Assembly: GCA_017979445.1 (NCBI GenBank) | Contig: CM030709.1 | Location: 1,550,001-1,614,000 of the forward strand | Direction: 5' to 3' | Length of the DNA: 64,000 nt | From: Akebia trifoliata | Lineage: Eukaryota > Streptophyta > Magnoliopsida > Ranunculales > Lardizabalaceae | In this document: piece by piece, positions 1 to 11,981 of the stretch | Position numbering within the stretch: position 1 is the first letter of the stretch | Layout: every line of letters begins with the position of its first letter | The notes under the pieces: generated by a model | What the model was told of the DNA's origin: nothing | Database searches by the model: none | What the model saw: the letters and a program-made list of their open reading frames with translations, nothing else | Program-made: the position numbers and the translations under genes

Positions 1-177
1 TTCTGTCAATGATTTTGTTTTTAGATGGGATTGTATTTGTAATACGTAGAATAAGTTCATTTTCTTCTTTTTTTCTTGCTTTTCCTTTCTTTAGGGCTAC
101 GTGGGCCTCCTCCATTTGTACTTTCTGTTTTCCCCTTGTTTAATATTATTTTACACTTATTAAATAAAATAAATAAA
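1..177 (+). mobile_element. LINE 3' end (truncated by window edge)
   Basis: The first bases carry the C-terminal LINE motif (FVFRW-like reading of tttgtttttagatggga) followed by a T/C-rich 3' UTR with the phrase gggcctcctcc and an A-rich end. The same order is seen at 42418-42565 and 56998-57137, where the upstream LINE coding sequence is present. Only the last ~180 bp lie in the window. Confidence 0.75.
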
Positions 178-828
178 AACCATAAACTATCACCCTCAAG
201 TACACATGAACCACCATCGTCATTGTCAAAGCCTTATCCCAAGGATTTGGGACCGCCTAGACGAATCTTGTTCCTCCATTCCCCATTTAAAAAATTTTCC
301 AATACTCCAAAAAAAGAAATGTTATGCAAAATGGACAAGATGATCTCAATTGGACGATCAATCATTTGTAATCTAGTTTGTGATCAAACAGGAAGGATTT
401 GAGGCTATACAGTCTTTGTGAGCATAATTAACCATGCATATTTCCTACTAATTTTATATTTTCTTTCTTTTTATGAAAAAAATTGTTGTACCTTTTCAGA
501 CCATCTAAAGAACGAGATGAATCAAGTGATTTGCATATGCATCACCCCCTACACAATAGCCACCTGTTACATCCATTTGATGAGGGACCCCATGACTAAA
601 TGATCTTCCAATGCGAGGGCTTTGGAGCCCCCACAATACAAAGGTGTTGGGCTGGGTGGTCACAGCTCATAAAACCCCATAAACAAATTGTAATTTTTTA
701 ACACTTTATTCTCAACTACCATTAATAATTGAGTTAAGAAAATGAAGGTGGCCTTCACGTACACATTGAACTTCAATGATAGTGAGCCTCACGTATAACA
801 CCAAACATGAAGAACCCAAATCTCCTAT
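178..828. other. Gene-free stretch upstream of the Ole e 1 family gene
   Basis: No coding exon or RNA gene is recognisable. It is AT-rich sequence between the LINE tail and the core promoter of the gene at 920. A catgcat (RY-like) word occurs near 433, but its function is unknown. Confidence 0.5.
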
Positions 829-835
829 TATAAAT
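829..835 (+). promoter_or_regulatory. TATA box of the Ole e 1 family gene
   Basis: The sequence tataaat lies 91 bp upstream of the chosen ATG at 920, a usual plant spacing for a TATA box plus a short leader. Its position inside a longer open frame argues against the in-frame ATG at 776. Confidence 0.55.
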
Positions 836-919
836 CTACTCTTAGGTATTCCCTCTCTTCATCCTTCAAACATCTTCCAAGTCTCTTTGCTCACTAATTC
901 TCTCTCACAAGAAGAAGAC

Positions 920-1438
920 ATGGCAAGCCAACAGCTCAACATTTTTGTCTCATTGCTTCTATTGTTGTTGGCCTTCACTTCCATAAACGCAACGGATGAA
1001 GCCTCAAATGTAACAGAATATGAGAAGGTCAATGTGGTGGTGGAAGGCATGGTTTACTGCCAAAGCTGTGAGCACTACGGAACATGGTCTTTATCCGGGG
1101 CCAAGCCCATTCCATCTGCTAAGGTGAGTGTCATTTGCAAAGACCATAAGGATCGAGTGAGCCTTTACAAGGTCTTTGCCACCGATGCAAATGGGTACTT
1201 CTATGGCCAACTCGAAGGCTTCAAGATGGACCATTACATCTTGGACCATCCCCTCCATTCGTGCCATGTTCATCTAGTTTCCTCTCCCCTTCCCAACTGT
1301 AACCACGTCACCAATGTTAATTACGGAATCAACGGGTCCACTCTTCGCTATGAGAACAAGAGGTTGTTTGGAAAGAACTATGAAGCAGTGGTGTATGCTG
1401 CAGGACCTTTGGCGTTCCGTCCTGCCCACTGTGTCTGA
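920..1438 (+). CDS. MOP10: Secreted pollen Ole e 1 / extensin family protein
   Basis: A single-exon gene of 172 aa. Residues 1-24 form a signal peptide (a leucine-rich core ending near INA), so the product should be secreted to the cell wall. The mature part has the pollen Ole e 1 fold pattern: VYCQSC near residue 45 and six cysteines at 47, 50, 73, 115, 127 and 171 that could pair as three disulfides. N-glycosylation sequons occur at N23, N30 and N138. The start at 920 was chosen because the signal peptide begins there and a TATA box lies 91 bp upstream; the in-frame ATG at 776 precedes that TATA box. A poly(A) signal aataaa lies at 1547. The symbol is inferred from family plus position: Arabidopsis At5g05500 (MOP10, root-hair linked) is, as I recall, in this family and close to a SAM50 gene. 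The family is clear; the exact orthologue is not. The biochemical role of the family is poorly known. Confidence 0.85.
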   Translation: MASQQLNIFVSLLLLLLAFTSINATDEASNVTEYEKVNVVVEGMVYCQSCEHYGTWSLSGAKPIPSAKVSVICKDHKDRVSLYKVFATDANGYFYGQLEGFKMDHYILDHPLHSCHVHLVSSPLPNCNHVTNVNYGINGSTLRYENKRLFGKNYEAVVYAAGPLAFRPAHCV

Positions 1439-1552
1439 TCCTAGCCTCACTTGCTGCATTGTTACATCAGTTTTTGATTGATCTTTTTTGTTTTGTTTTT
1501 TCCTTTTGCCTTTTCTTCTAAGTGTTGATTCAGCAATTCTAGTCTGAATAAA

Positions 1553-2734
1553 ATGGTATCTTTCATTTAATCGCCATTAACGTTGGGTGATCATCTTATT
1601 TGTTAACAAATACTGATTCAACAATTCCATCTTATTGGAGGCATGAGATTCGGATTAAAGAAACAGAGGTTTGTGCTACAATGAACTATTATATTTAATA
1701 CTTAATGATCAACAACCCATGATGATTAAGCGATTGGATGGTTCAGAAGCAAATCATAGTAGTGGTGTGCTCCTCTTCTGGCCAGAAGATGAACGGAAAA
1801 TAAATAAAATAGACACGATCACAATTGCACCAACTATAAAAGTAACTAGAATTTCTTCTTATGAATCTACAAAATAAAATCAAAATCACCTTTTTTGATG
1901 GGCTAATCAAAATCACATTGATTCATCCAACAATACTTACTGAAACGTCATTAAGATAACACTACAAACATACACACCTATTAGTTAGAGACATAATGGA
2001 TAAGCATTCAAAAGCTATGTCTCCTGTTTCAATCAAACAATGGATATCCAAGAACAGAAAGGAAGTGATTTTGTACACATGCTCTTAAAAAGTCCAAATG
2101 TCCAATGGCCTCCTCAAAATTTCATTTATATCAGCCATGGCCTGCTTTGCAAGTATGGTTGGCTCAAACCTACGTTCGAATACTCGAATTTGGATTCATA
2201 GAGGTTATTTAAGTCATTTATGCTAGTCTCAAAGAAGACCTAGGTCAAAGAGGAAAGTCACTTGTTTAAAAAGAGGTATCTCTAATATTTAACCAAAACA
2301 TAAGAGGTATTGCAAAGTACAGGAGATCTATAATATTGATTTTTTTGATAACAAAAAAAAAAAAGTGGAAACACTGGTAAAATTAAACAAAGCAGGGTTA
2401 CAAGGATTCGCTGTTTTAACGAATTCAGTGAACCACAAACTGGGGTTGGACCATAAGGACCAAATCCTATTTCTGCATTGCACACCATCCAAAGCCAACT
2501 CTTCGGTTATTGAGAGCTAAACAAGTTTTCATTTTTTCAGTTTCAGTGCTTTGCTTGTAGACCATACAAAGCTTTGATATAAGGCTAAGCATAGGTGCTT
2601 GGCTACAAGACAGAGACTAACATCACTGGGCATTGATCGTTGAGAAATTTCCATCATGGACTTTATGAACAGGTCTATGATAAAAAGATCTGGGTTCCAA
2701 ATCCCATGAAGGCTCAACAAAATATTAGTGATTT
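1553..2734. other. Gene-free stretch, no clear element
   Basis: AT-rich intergenic DNA between the 3' end of the Ole e 1 family gene and the 3' side of importin beta. The short reading frames here show no family similarity. I see nothing else that can be named. Confidence 0.4.
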
Positions 2735-2930
2735 TCTGACACCCAACTCTGATATACTCGCCCTCTACTCTCTTGACATGACATGTGACAGAACCTTATA
2801 TTTTCTTTCCTCGGGATGCACAACTGTACATCCCCATAAACAAGTGTAGTTACATATCTTGAGGAAAAAACTACGGTTATGTCCCATGCCACATCAGGAG
2901 AGTAGAGGGGGAGTATGTCAGAGGGGGGCA
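2735..2930. repeat. Foldback (MITE-like) element
   Basis: Two arms are inverted relative to each other: 2735-2775 (tctgacacccaactctgata...) and 2896-2930 (...gagtatgtcagaggggggca). The centre is also foldback, with cctcgggatgcacaac opposite a cttgagg-type partner. Similar tcgggatacac cores occur at 30219-30427 and 54178-54330. There is no coding potential. Confidence 0.6.
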
Positions 2931-3278
2931 CTGCATGAAGGAACCCTAACAAGCGGAGGGAAAAAAAAATGGGAGTAGAAGTCACTAAAACCAACCACTG
3001 ATTAGTGGATGCATTAATGGATCAAAGTTTTAGAACAAAAGCCACCACCACTATTAAGTGGCCTTAAATCAATGCTAACTTTTCCACGGACCTTCCCCGA
3101 CTCGAACAAACAGAGAAACAAGCTGCAGATTAACAAGTGTGATACAAGACAGTCCTCGACCTCATATCTCCCACCCTGACCTTTAACAACTTAAAGATTT
3201 AAAAAAAAAAAAAAAGTACTATGTATGCAAGAAAGAACGGGTTGAGCAAAAGAAGAGAGAGCCTTGAACAACTTCAAC

Positions 3279-5999
3279 TCACGAAACCAAAACTCGCCCG
3301 ATCATACCCTGTGTCCAAGTTGCGGTCTCTTTGAGCTGCTCATCGTCTGAACCAAGGCATTCACCCAAGAACTCTGCATAGAAGGTTAGGTCTTTAAACA
3401 GTAATTTCATGTTTGGACCAAGTGTGTCTGCGAGGTCGCCCATCACTGCAACTGCGGCTTTCGTAACACTTTCTTCCCTACAACCATCATGACACCATTG
3501 CCATTAGGTTAAGATTGTACGAGTCCATAATCCTCCATATACAAAACATGAATGTAAACTGAAAAGAAAGGAAATATACCTCTGCTTATCTCTAAATACC
3601 ATTTCTATAAATTGCAAGAGATGGGCAGCATGAGGTAACATCAGCTCTGCTTTGGAATTCTTAAATCCCTGGAGGATACCCGAGTAAGCTTCAAATATGC
3701 CACGTCTGAGCTGGTTTCCATAATCCATCATCTCCTCATCATCAGTATCCATCTGGGCACAGATCTCCGAAGCACCCTGCATCATAGGAACTGCATAGGG
3801 CAGGTACTTCTCGAAGTGTGCACCGATCGCAAGAGCAATGTCCCCAAAGCAGGCGAATATCGGTGGCTTAACAGAACGATGGAGCATCCCATTAGACAAG
3901 TCCTTCAGAAGATGTGTCATGATCCCGTCACAGTATGGTAGGACCTTGTCATCCAACGCACGACATATGTCACCAACCACCCCAACAGAAATTGCGCAAA
4001 CCTGATATTCCTCAAAATTCTGCAAACCCATCTCCAAATACTTGTAGAACTCAGGCATGTATTTGCCAAACTCAGCCCCAGTAGCATAAGCCAGGGCACC
4101 GATAGCAAGCATTGCTTCTTCATGCACAGTGGAGCTGCGGCATGCGAAGACTTTGAGGAACAAGAGCATCATCTGATCAGCGGCCTGAAGGATTATGGAC
4201 TTGGTCTCCTCAGAAGCACTCAGTTTCTGGATGATAACCTGAAGGACACCACAAAGTAGAGCTTGTAAGTCTCCTTGCTTTTCCCTATCATCCGATGATA
4301 AGATCTGGAGCTCTGATGTCTGCCCCAACTTGCTCATGATGACTGGGAGTAGCTGTGCAATGATGTGGGAGGTTTCCACAATATTGGCGCATCTAACAAC
4401 CTCATTAAGGGTCTCATAAGCTGAAGCCCGTAGCCTAGAATCATTAGCATCAGTTCGGTCGGCTGCCATGATAAGAGAAGATATTGTATCGGGAAGGTAT
4501 GGTGAGAGGACGGAAGAGCTAGATCCTGCATCCTCGTACCCCTGAGCAAGATAGTATATCGCCCCACAAACCTTCTCAGCTACATTTGGTGCATCCTTAA
4601 TACTCTCCAACAAAATACCCATGACACGTGGGAGATTTGCAGGAGATATGACAGAAAACCCATTAGCAGGAGAATGCAATATCTCGAATATCCGACTCAA
4701 AGTCCAAGCAGTTGTATCCTTCACATGGCTGTTCCCATCCCTCATCGCATTAAGCAAAAACTCCAAACCCGCATTTACCAAAGGGGAGAGCTTCTCAACA
4801 GAAGGACCTTCAAGAATAGACCCAAATGAGTAGGTGGCCGCCTCGCGACTCCGCCAATCGATCTTCACAATGTTTGCCTCCACAAAAGGCATCACAAGTG
4901 GCACTACAGCATCGCCGACAGTCTTCGCAACAAGGCCCAGACACGTGCCACCAGCCATTGACAGATTCCAAACATCATCATCCTGATCTTGATCCTCATC
5001 CTGCTTCAACAACGTCTCTAGCAACATAGGAACCAAAGACGATAGAGCTTTCTCTATGAAGCGGGAATGGGAAGCAGCGGAGTCCGCATTCTCATCTCCA
5101 TCGTACTCTTGGAGCTCAATTTCTACATCACAAATAGAGCTCCAGAACTCAATTGCTTGAAGAGCAACACGCTCTTCATCCCCTCTCACTGCTTTCGATG
5201 TAAGTTCAAAGAGAGCTTGCATGTATGGTTCAAGTACCTCATAATAAGTCGACGAGATAGAAACAAGACATTCAAAAGCAGCTTGTCTAATCTCTGCCTC
5301 TTTAGACAAGGCTGTCTCACAGACAACCTTCATGATGTAATTCCTCTCCATCTCATTCTCAAAGTTGGTCTGTGCAAAATCAAGAGCATTATATAAAGCC
5401 CTTGTCGCCGCAAGACGGACTTCAGGACCGTGATCTGCAAGGTTCATCCCTTGGACTACAGCAGTGAGGACAGAATTCACCTCATCTTGTACAAGATCCT
5501 GATGGGATATCTCCTCACAAACATACCCAAGAGTCTCCAATGTAGCCTGCTTCAATGAAGCGGGTTTGTCTTGCTGTGTCATATTGGAAAGCAATAATCC
5601 AACGAGGTCAGGCCATTCCTTGCGAGGAATTTCAATTGCCGCAAGCTTTGCAATTACTTGCGATGAAGTGTGGCTCGCATCTGACACAGAAGATCCAAGG
5701 GTCCTCAATAACAGATCTTTGATTTGGGCTTTTACCAAAGTGTCGATTCCCACCCATTGTTGAATGAGTTGATCCTTTCTTACGGCATCTTTAGCATCTA
5801 AAGAGTTCTTAAGTACAATACCAGCCAATCTCCGTGACTCGGGGGGTTTCTCATCATTTGAGAGTTCATGCGATAATGAGAGAAGGAAAGTGGGAAGATT
5901 TTGTTCCTGGAACTGCTTAAGGTTACCTTCGGCTACGGTCCGGACATTGGCATCGACAGACTGAGCGGACAAGAGAATCTGAGTAATCTCCATGGCCAT
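3279..5999 (-). CDS. KPNB1: Importin subunit beta-1 (nuclear transport receptor)
   Basis: Two coding exons, 5999-3580 and 3477-3279, joined by a GT-AG intron (3478-3579) that splits an Arg codon, give 872 aa. This matches the ~870 aa of plant importin beta-1. The N-terminal importin-beta domain covers about residues 23-104, followed by HEAT repeats to the C terminus. An acidic loop (DEDQDQDDDVW, about 334-344) corresponds to the importin-beta loop that contacts the IBB domain of importin alpha and RanGTP. The protein carries importin-alpha/NLS cargo, or some cargo directly, through nuclear pores and releases it on RanGTP binding. The start MAMEI lies just after the acceptor of a 5' UTR intron (6012-6519). 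The last exon is short and encodes EESVTKAAVAVMGDLAD and then the C terminus. Reading through the intron would give a false end at 3504. It looks intact and functional. Confidence 0.95.
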
Positions 6000-6011
6000 T
6001 CTATCCCCAAA

Positions 6012-6519
6012 CTACACCACATATGAAATTCAAACAAACAAGCAAACAAATTAATCAACGAATACCATAGATCTAGAAGAGATGAAAAAAAGAGCAAATA
6101 AAAAAACCCTACACCCTGAAATTAATCCAACTCCTTTAAAGCATCAGATCAAAATAAAGTTATAAGCTTAAACCCTAAAATACAAGTGAAACAAGGCGCA
6201 AAAGAGAAACCCCTACAAAAAACCCGCCATCCAAAAAAGAATTCCGAACCCATTGAAGAACAACAAGATATCTATATATTTCATAAAATCCTAAAATAAA
6301 AATAAGAAAAAACAAAAATTAAAGAGTTTGGAACCCTAATCTTGCTCCAACAATACAGATGCTTATCATATAATTTCAAAAACCTAAAAACCATCATGAA
6401 CACAAGAAAACAATAAGTCAGTCCAAACAGAAGAAGACTTAAACCCTAAGGTCAAATATTAGAGAGATATCCAATTGAATCTGTAGAACCAGAAAGATAG
6501 AGAGTGAGAATTTTAGTAC
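6012..6519 (-). promoter_or_regulatory. 5' UTR intron of importin beta-1 with telo-box-like words
   Basis: On the minus strand a donor (CTAG|GTACT at 6520/6519) and an acceptor (gtgtag|tttgg at 6012/6011) fit a ~508-bp leader intron ending 11 nt before the ATG. It contains aaaccctaa-type telo-box words near 6105, 6170 and 6441, and another at 6521. These are common in plant housekeeping and growth genes. The leader exon would lie near 6520-6640. Splicing is inferred. Confidence 0.55.
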
Positions 6520-6639
6520 CTAGGGTTTGTTTTGTTGAATCGAAATAGAGAGAAAAAAGTAACAATTTGGGGCTCTTCAGGAACCCTAGTTTTCACTCTG
6601 CTTCAGTGTCTCTCGTGATGACAAATCGTAAATGAAATG

Positions 6640-8692
6640 AGAGAGATTCCTTCCGCCTCACTGCTGCCTTTCTTTTTTTGGTTTTTCGAATGTGTAGAAG
6701 AAGCGGGAGTGCATCGGGCGAGTAAACCAACCTCGGGCAGCCTATTTTGCCTGCCCGTACTGCCCGATAACGCCGACTTCGAAACCCTAAATTTTCAATT
6801 TCAAATCATCTCTCCTCGTTCACACGTTCGAAGATTGTCTGCTCATTTCCCCATAAGGTGGTCCCACATCTGAATCTAAGAAAAATGGATTTGACCATTT
6901 TTCATCAATGGGCCCATGTCTTGAGTAAAGCCCATGATGAAAATGCTCAAATTCAAGAATCAAGGTTGTGGTTTAAAAATACTGGTAGGTGGCAAAGGCC
7001 AAACCCATATTTACCAAAAAAAAATTAAGATTTATGCTCATTAAAAAAATTATAATTATTTTAAAAGTTTATTTCAAAAAATTTAAGTAGATGGTTCAAT
7101 TTTATATTTTTGTAATATTTTTGTAATTTAAAGAAAAAATTAAGGCAGTTATAGAGTTGTAGGATTGTAACTAAGTTCATTTTTTTTTTTTTGACGAAAA
7201 TAGTCTTGATAACAGTAAGATTAAATTTAAATGTCAGGGCATTTTTTGTCCTAAAAATTTTGGTATCAACAAACACCTATTTGGTATACTTTCATTGTAG
7301 TGAGCTGTTTCCATGATTGTGTGGCACATTTTAATTGGAGTTTAAATTACCTCAGGCTCTTGATCAAGTTGTGCATGTAGTCCAATGTGTTTATTCTACA
7401 CTCAAAATGTGCCACATAGACATCATACCCATGGAAAGGAATGAGACATCGTACTGGGTCGCGACTCATCTCCAAAAATGGGATGTGTGAAAAATTGATG
7501 GGTTAGTGGACTAAAAATTAGCCACATCGTACTTTAGGGTAATTTGAGATACCATTCAATTTTTATGAGAATTTTATATGACTACGTAGTTTTCAAAAGA
7601 TATTAAAATCATTTTTTATCCATTGTTTAGTCTTTTCACACCCACTTACTCTTTGCACCTCCCTCAAATTCATCCATCTCAACACACTTACCTTCTTTTC
7701 TGGTTACTCTTTACACTCACCACCCCAGTTGAACCTTGTTTGATGGTCTTCTTTTTCTTTCTTGTTCACAGATGTTTCTTCTTCTTCTTGTTGGCAACTA
7801 CATGGATTTCACAATACAGGAGAGTAAAACCTTAGTACTTGCAAAGACAAAAAGATTTGAAATTGCCATGGAAACCTCAACTTTTGGTCTAGGTATTAGA
7901 AATCCCAACAAAAATCAAATTAAACTTCATTCGTTAGTCCAATATCAAAATTTTCAAAAGAGTTTCAATAGAATTCTACATAATCTACAAGAAAGGACTC
8001 AATATGTTTCTATAAATACCCCAATTGCAAATTTCCAAACAACTTCATTTTGAGTGGATTTGATATGATCTTATCGAGTTATAATGAAAATTTTCAATAA
8101 CTTCTTACTGAACGAAAAGTTTGTCTTTTTTAGATAGGTGTGGATAGTTTTTTTTTTTTTTTTTGTTTTGGTTAGAATCAATTTGATTATTTCACCATTT
8201 TTTATTTATTTGTTTGTTTGGCTCTTTAACTGGACACATAGAACACAAATGGTGGGTGCAAGTAGAGTGATATAAGAACCCTCGTTCTTTTATAAGAACT
8301 CTCTTTTTCATCTAAAAATAATGATAATTACAATCTAATCGATTTGACAAAGATTTTTTTAAAACATTGCCTTAACCTTTGATAGGAGTGAAATCTCTTT
8401 TCAACGCGTTGTTTCCAACCTTCTACCAATAACCAGTGATTTCGTATTTTCTTTTACAAAAATTTCATCATCTTTAACTTCCCCTAAAATTACAATATTC
8501 TATATTTGATTGAAAGAAATATAACTAAGATATTTTATGTTATTCGTGATGGCTGGATTATGGATTGTCTCATGAAAGATTGAAGCGAAGGGTATCTAAA
8601 ATTTTCAAACTAATTAGGGGTATATGAACGGCTTCCAATTAAATAAATGTTTTAATCAGTATAAAATATGACAACTTTCTTGCTTGTCACCA
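6640..8692. other. Gene-free intergenic stretch
   Basis: AT-rich DNA upstream of importin beta-1 with T- and A-runs. It holds one imperfect foldback (7306-7435). The frames at 7623-8053 lack codon bias, domains and splice context, so they are not called genes. Confidence 0.45.
7306..7435. repeat. Imperfect inverted repeat
   Basis: The word gtgtggcacattttaattg near 7319 is opposed by caaaatgtgccacatagaca near 7403, with outer pairing of tttccatg and catggaaa. It resembles a decayed MITE. No target duplication was seen. Confidence 0.45.
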
Positions 8693-9200
8693 GGGCATAA
8701 AATGGGTCAGATCTTATTCAAAATTTTAGTGATCTGAATTTAACAAGTTTTGTTCATTGGAATATATTTGACTAAGAAAATGAGTCGAATATAGGTTGAT
8801 GTCCCTTGACCCGAGTCGGATTTAGGTAAGATGCGGGTCCATCCTTATATTTGTCTAGATTCAAATGATATATTACTTTAAAAATTATATTTTTTATGTT
8901 TTTCAAGATATTTTTCTTCTACTACTTTAATATGACATGATAATAGTAAAATAAAATGGTATAGAAATTAAAAAAGAAATATATCAAAAAAATATTGAAC
9001 GACTCAAAATTATCCAACCTGACAAACCCGAATCAAGTAATCCAGTTGGGTCAAATCCAGATATAGGTTTGGTGAAAGCAAAATGGTTTGGATATGATTT
9101 TAACTAATAGGACCCGATTTAGATATGAAATAGGATAAAATATTTGGATCTAGATATAGACATACTCGGATCTGGTGCGAATATGGTCATTTACTTGCCA
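8693..9200. repeat. Dispersed repeat, copy 1 (pair of 46293-46980)
   Basis: Begins with gggcataaaatgggtcag and ends near tatggtcatttacttgcc. Long collinear similarity to 46293-46980 includes shared words such as tctagattcaaatgatatatta versus tctagatctaaatgatatatta, aattaaaaaagaaatat, and gtgaaagcaaaatg. The ends of copy 2 (ataaaatggg / tccattttaggcc) are roughly inverted, which suggests a TIR element. Confidence 0.65.
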
Positions 9201-9771
9201 CCTGTTTGGTGTTCAGACATGGAGAATCTATGGTAAGACGAAAGTAAGACATCTTGGAATATTGAAACAATTTGAATCAAGCAAGACATCTTGAAAAATT
9301 GAAACCATCTCAGCTCGCATATTCTAAAATTGCAATCCACAAATATAGGTAGATCTGACTATTGAGATCATCAAAACTTTGTTGTTGTTGTTTTTTTTTT
9401 TTTTTTTTAACTGAGTTTTCTTAAACAAGATCATCCAAATGTGTCAAACTTAACCTTAGAAGTTTATTGGTGAGACTCAGCAAAATCGTAGCCACTAAAG
9501 TGGGAATTTGTTGTCAGCAAATAAGGGTGCTAAGTTGTTAAGATCAACAAGAAGCTTTTGTGTCTTATTCAAAGATGAAATTGTTTCTCAAGTAAGAGGA
9601 AAATGTGGAAATATACAAAGTGAGTCGATTAAGTGTTTTGATTTGTGTGTGTGTGTGTGTGTGTGTGTGGACATGTGTTAAGTTGTTGATTTAGCAACTC
9701 TAACATCATTATTTGTTAACATCAAATCTTTAGTCTAATTGCTACGTACTCAATATGTCTGAGATGTAACT
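9201..9771. other. Gene-free stretch with a (GT)n microsatellite
   Basis: The only clear structures are a T-run at about 9391-9409 and a (TG/GT)13-type microsatellite at about 9644-9669. No gene is seen. Confidence 0.6.
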
Positions 9772-10345
9772 GTTGGGGTTTGGTGATATAAAATCACCAC
9801 CTTTTTTGTTTCAATGGGTTGATGAGCTTTTTTACTGATGTGAGGTATTTTGGTATTTTCCTTTCATTAACTTATGAGAAACAAAAATAGGTTCTTAGAT
9901 AGTTGTTAATGTCCATATAAGAGGGTTTTCGTTAAAATGAGTTTTTTTTTTTCCCTCTTTTGTCAAGAGTGCGAGAAAGCATTATGACTCATTATTTCTT
10001 TTTATTCTCTTGTAAAACCTATAAACTCAGGATTCTTGAAAGTAATTGTCACATTGTTATTATAAATTTGTGAAACGAGAGTGAAATCGAAATTTCTTAT
10101 CTGGGTTCTTACTAGAATTGGGTATAAAGATTTTGTGGATTTCACTGAAGTGTTGGAAATAAGTAATTTTGTATTTGGAGACTTGTCCGTGAATGTAGTC
10201 TTGTTGTAGGTGAACCATATATATCTTGTGTTGTGATTATGTTGATTTCACTACTTTCTTAATTGTTACTTGTCCTTGTTTTGTACACACTCTTGAAATT
10301 TGATTGTTGACTTTAATCAATTTATTGTTGGAGGAGATTAATTTT
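9772..10345 (+). mobile_element. Decayed Copia-like LTR remnant
   Basis: Starts TGTTGGGGTTTGG. It has a tataagag word near 9918 and a late segment of the Copia R-U5 type (guanine-poor text with gtgaatgtagtcttgttgtaggtgaacca, in which gtagg...gaacca is diagnostic in many plant Copia LTRs). There is no internal gag-pol and no second LTR or PBS, so it is probably a solo or truncated LTR. The right border is uncertain. Confidence 0.4.
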
Positions 10346-10932
10346 GATAATTGGATTTTCATATGTGACTTGGGATCTAACCACAACAATAGCGATCTAC
10401 CATAATATTTCATAGATCGAGTATCCTCCCAGAATCATTTGACCTTGACTTTGTAAAAACTAATAAGTAAATGTGAAACAAAAATTTACTGTTATTGGTG
10501 CTTGGTTAACCCTTCACAATTTTGCCACAGCAAAACATCAGCATATTTTTCTGTGCACCCCCACCCTTTCCCTGCATTCTTACAAAATATCATGGTAGGA
10601 GAATTCCTTGCAAACCTTTGCAAAGAATCATTTTGAAAAATTTTGTTTCACATAATTTTGCAAAATTATGATTTTGGGTAGTATATTGAGTTAGTATCTT
10701 TAGTTGTTGGACCCGGATTAAAGTTCCTTCATTTATTATTAACTCATGCTTTACTTGTTTAAAGAGAAAAAGGCAAAGAGGATTACACATAAAGATGAAG
10801 ATGAATAAAAAAGAGAGTAAAACAACAATTGTTTTTTTTTGTTTTTATAATCTCTTTAGATCTTGTCCACATGCATTGAGATGCGTAAGAGAAGCCAATG
10901 AATGATCTCTCTGCCACGCTCATGCCAGGCCA
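10346..10932. other. Gene-free stretch, nothing recognised
   Basis: AT-rich intergenic DNA. A reading frame at 10590-10790 on the minus strand has no recognisable similarity and is not called. Confidence 0.4.
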
Positions 10933-11160
10933 TGGTTTTAAATCTCATCTGAGATCAAGATGACTTATCTGATACGTTTCAGTATCCTCCACCAACAAGA
11001 CGGATAGACAAGTCAAATGTATTGGATGAGATTTAAAATCATTACTCATCATTTTTCTTATGGTGGAATGAGACGACTCAAACATATTGGAAAATTTGTT
11101 TGAGATGATTCGATCTTGTTCATGGACAAGATGATACGTCAAAACGAGTTTTAAAATCAT
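10933..11160. repeat. MITE family ggttttaaatctc, two adjacent units
   Basis: Terminal words ggttttaaatctcatctgag (10934) and ggatgagatttaaaatcat (11023-11041) are inverted. A second, looser unit follows and ends with cgagttttaaaatcatg. Relatives with the same ends lie at 30102-30207 and 42857-42968. Confidence 0.6.
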
Positions 11161-11931
11161 GTGCCATGCTCATATTAAAGGACTAACAATACAATTTGTT
11201 TTACAAGCCCACCGTTGTTGATGGTGATCATCTATAAGTGTCAATCATGAGGACTAGTCTACTAGCCCAATCCATCCATGGAAGAAAAGCCAGTGATAGG
11301 ACCATGATCTTGAGCACACAAAGTAGGTGCAATGTAGGCATCCCATTTTGTAGTTGTCTAATTTAACTTTGTTAGCTTGATCAATATTTCATTAATTCTA
11401 TCGATATATTTTCAAAATATTAGTATGATTTTAAGCCTAACTAAGGATCCTTTTGCCCAAATGGATTACTGCATTGGCAATCGAACACGACAACCTTCTA
11501 GAAATCATGTAAAAACTCAAATCCAAACAAAAATAAAAATAAAAATGTTTTTTTTTTGGGTTTGATCCAAGGTTTTGAAAATAGACGGCTACTGAACTTG
11601 CACGGAACTCTCAAATTTAAAATTAAAATTCAACAGTGAAAAATAATTGTGGGATCAGATAGGTCGAAGACTCTACATAAGAGTTGAAATCTTACTATGT
11701 TAGTAAGGCTAGTCGGACCCTTTTAGTTTTTTACATCCCATATGCCCTTGACCGGCCCTGATTCAATGGGTTTGAGAATTATGGACCTGGCCCTACTTTT
11801 TTCAAACGGGCTGAACAAGGTAGCTGGCCAATAGGCCCGCCCAATTAACAGCTCTACTATTCAGAGTTCGCTACCCTCCCATTTGGCCATTTCCCAAGTT
11901 TCACTTCACCTCGCATTTCCTTCTTCTTCTT
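11161..11931. other. Gene-free stretch upstream of SAM50
   Basis: Promoter-side intergenic DNA. No TATA box is obvious near the start. The last part is rich in C and T. No gene or named repeat was recognised. Confidence 0.4.
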
Positions 11932-11981
11932 CTCTCCCTCTCTCTCTCTGTCTGTTTGTCTCTCTCTCTCTCTCTCAAACT
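11932..11981 (+). promoter_or_regulatory. Pyrimidine-rich (CT) leader of SAM50
   Basis: A CT microsatellite-like tract runs almost to the ATG at 11982. This is typical of a plant Y-patch or 5' leader. It argues that the upstream in-frame ATG at 11883, whose translation would be a Ser/Leu run, is not the start. Confidence 0.5.

Noticed and set aside
776..919. In-frame upstream ATG that would add 48 residues to the Ole e 1 family protein
   Set aside because: The extension contains the TATA box and places the signal peptide in the middle of the protein. The ATG at 920 fits a secreted protein.
3504..3579. Open frame continuing past the importin exon to 3504
   Set aside because: It is intron sequence. 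Splicing at 3580/3477 restores the conserved importin C terminus with exact frame.
7623..8053. Overlapping frames of 70 and 105 codons
   Set aside because: Low-complexity hydrophobic or AT-driven sequence, no domain, no splice or promoter context.
11883..11981. In-frame upstream ATG that would add 33 residues to SAM50
   Set aside because: The extension is the translation of a CT microsatellite. SAM50 needs no presequence and its acidic N terminus starts at 11982.
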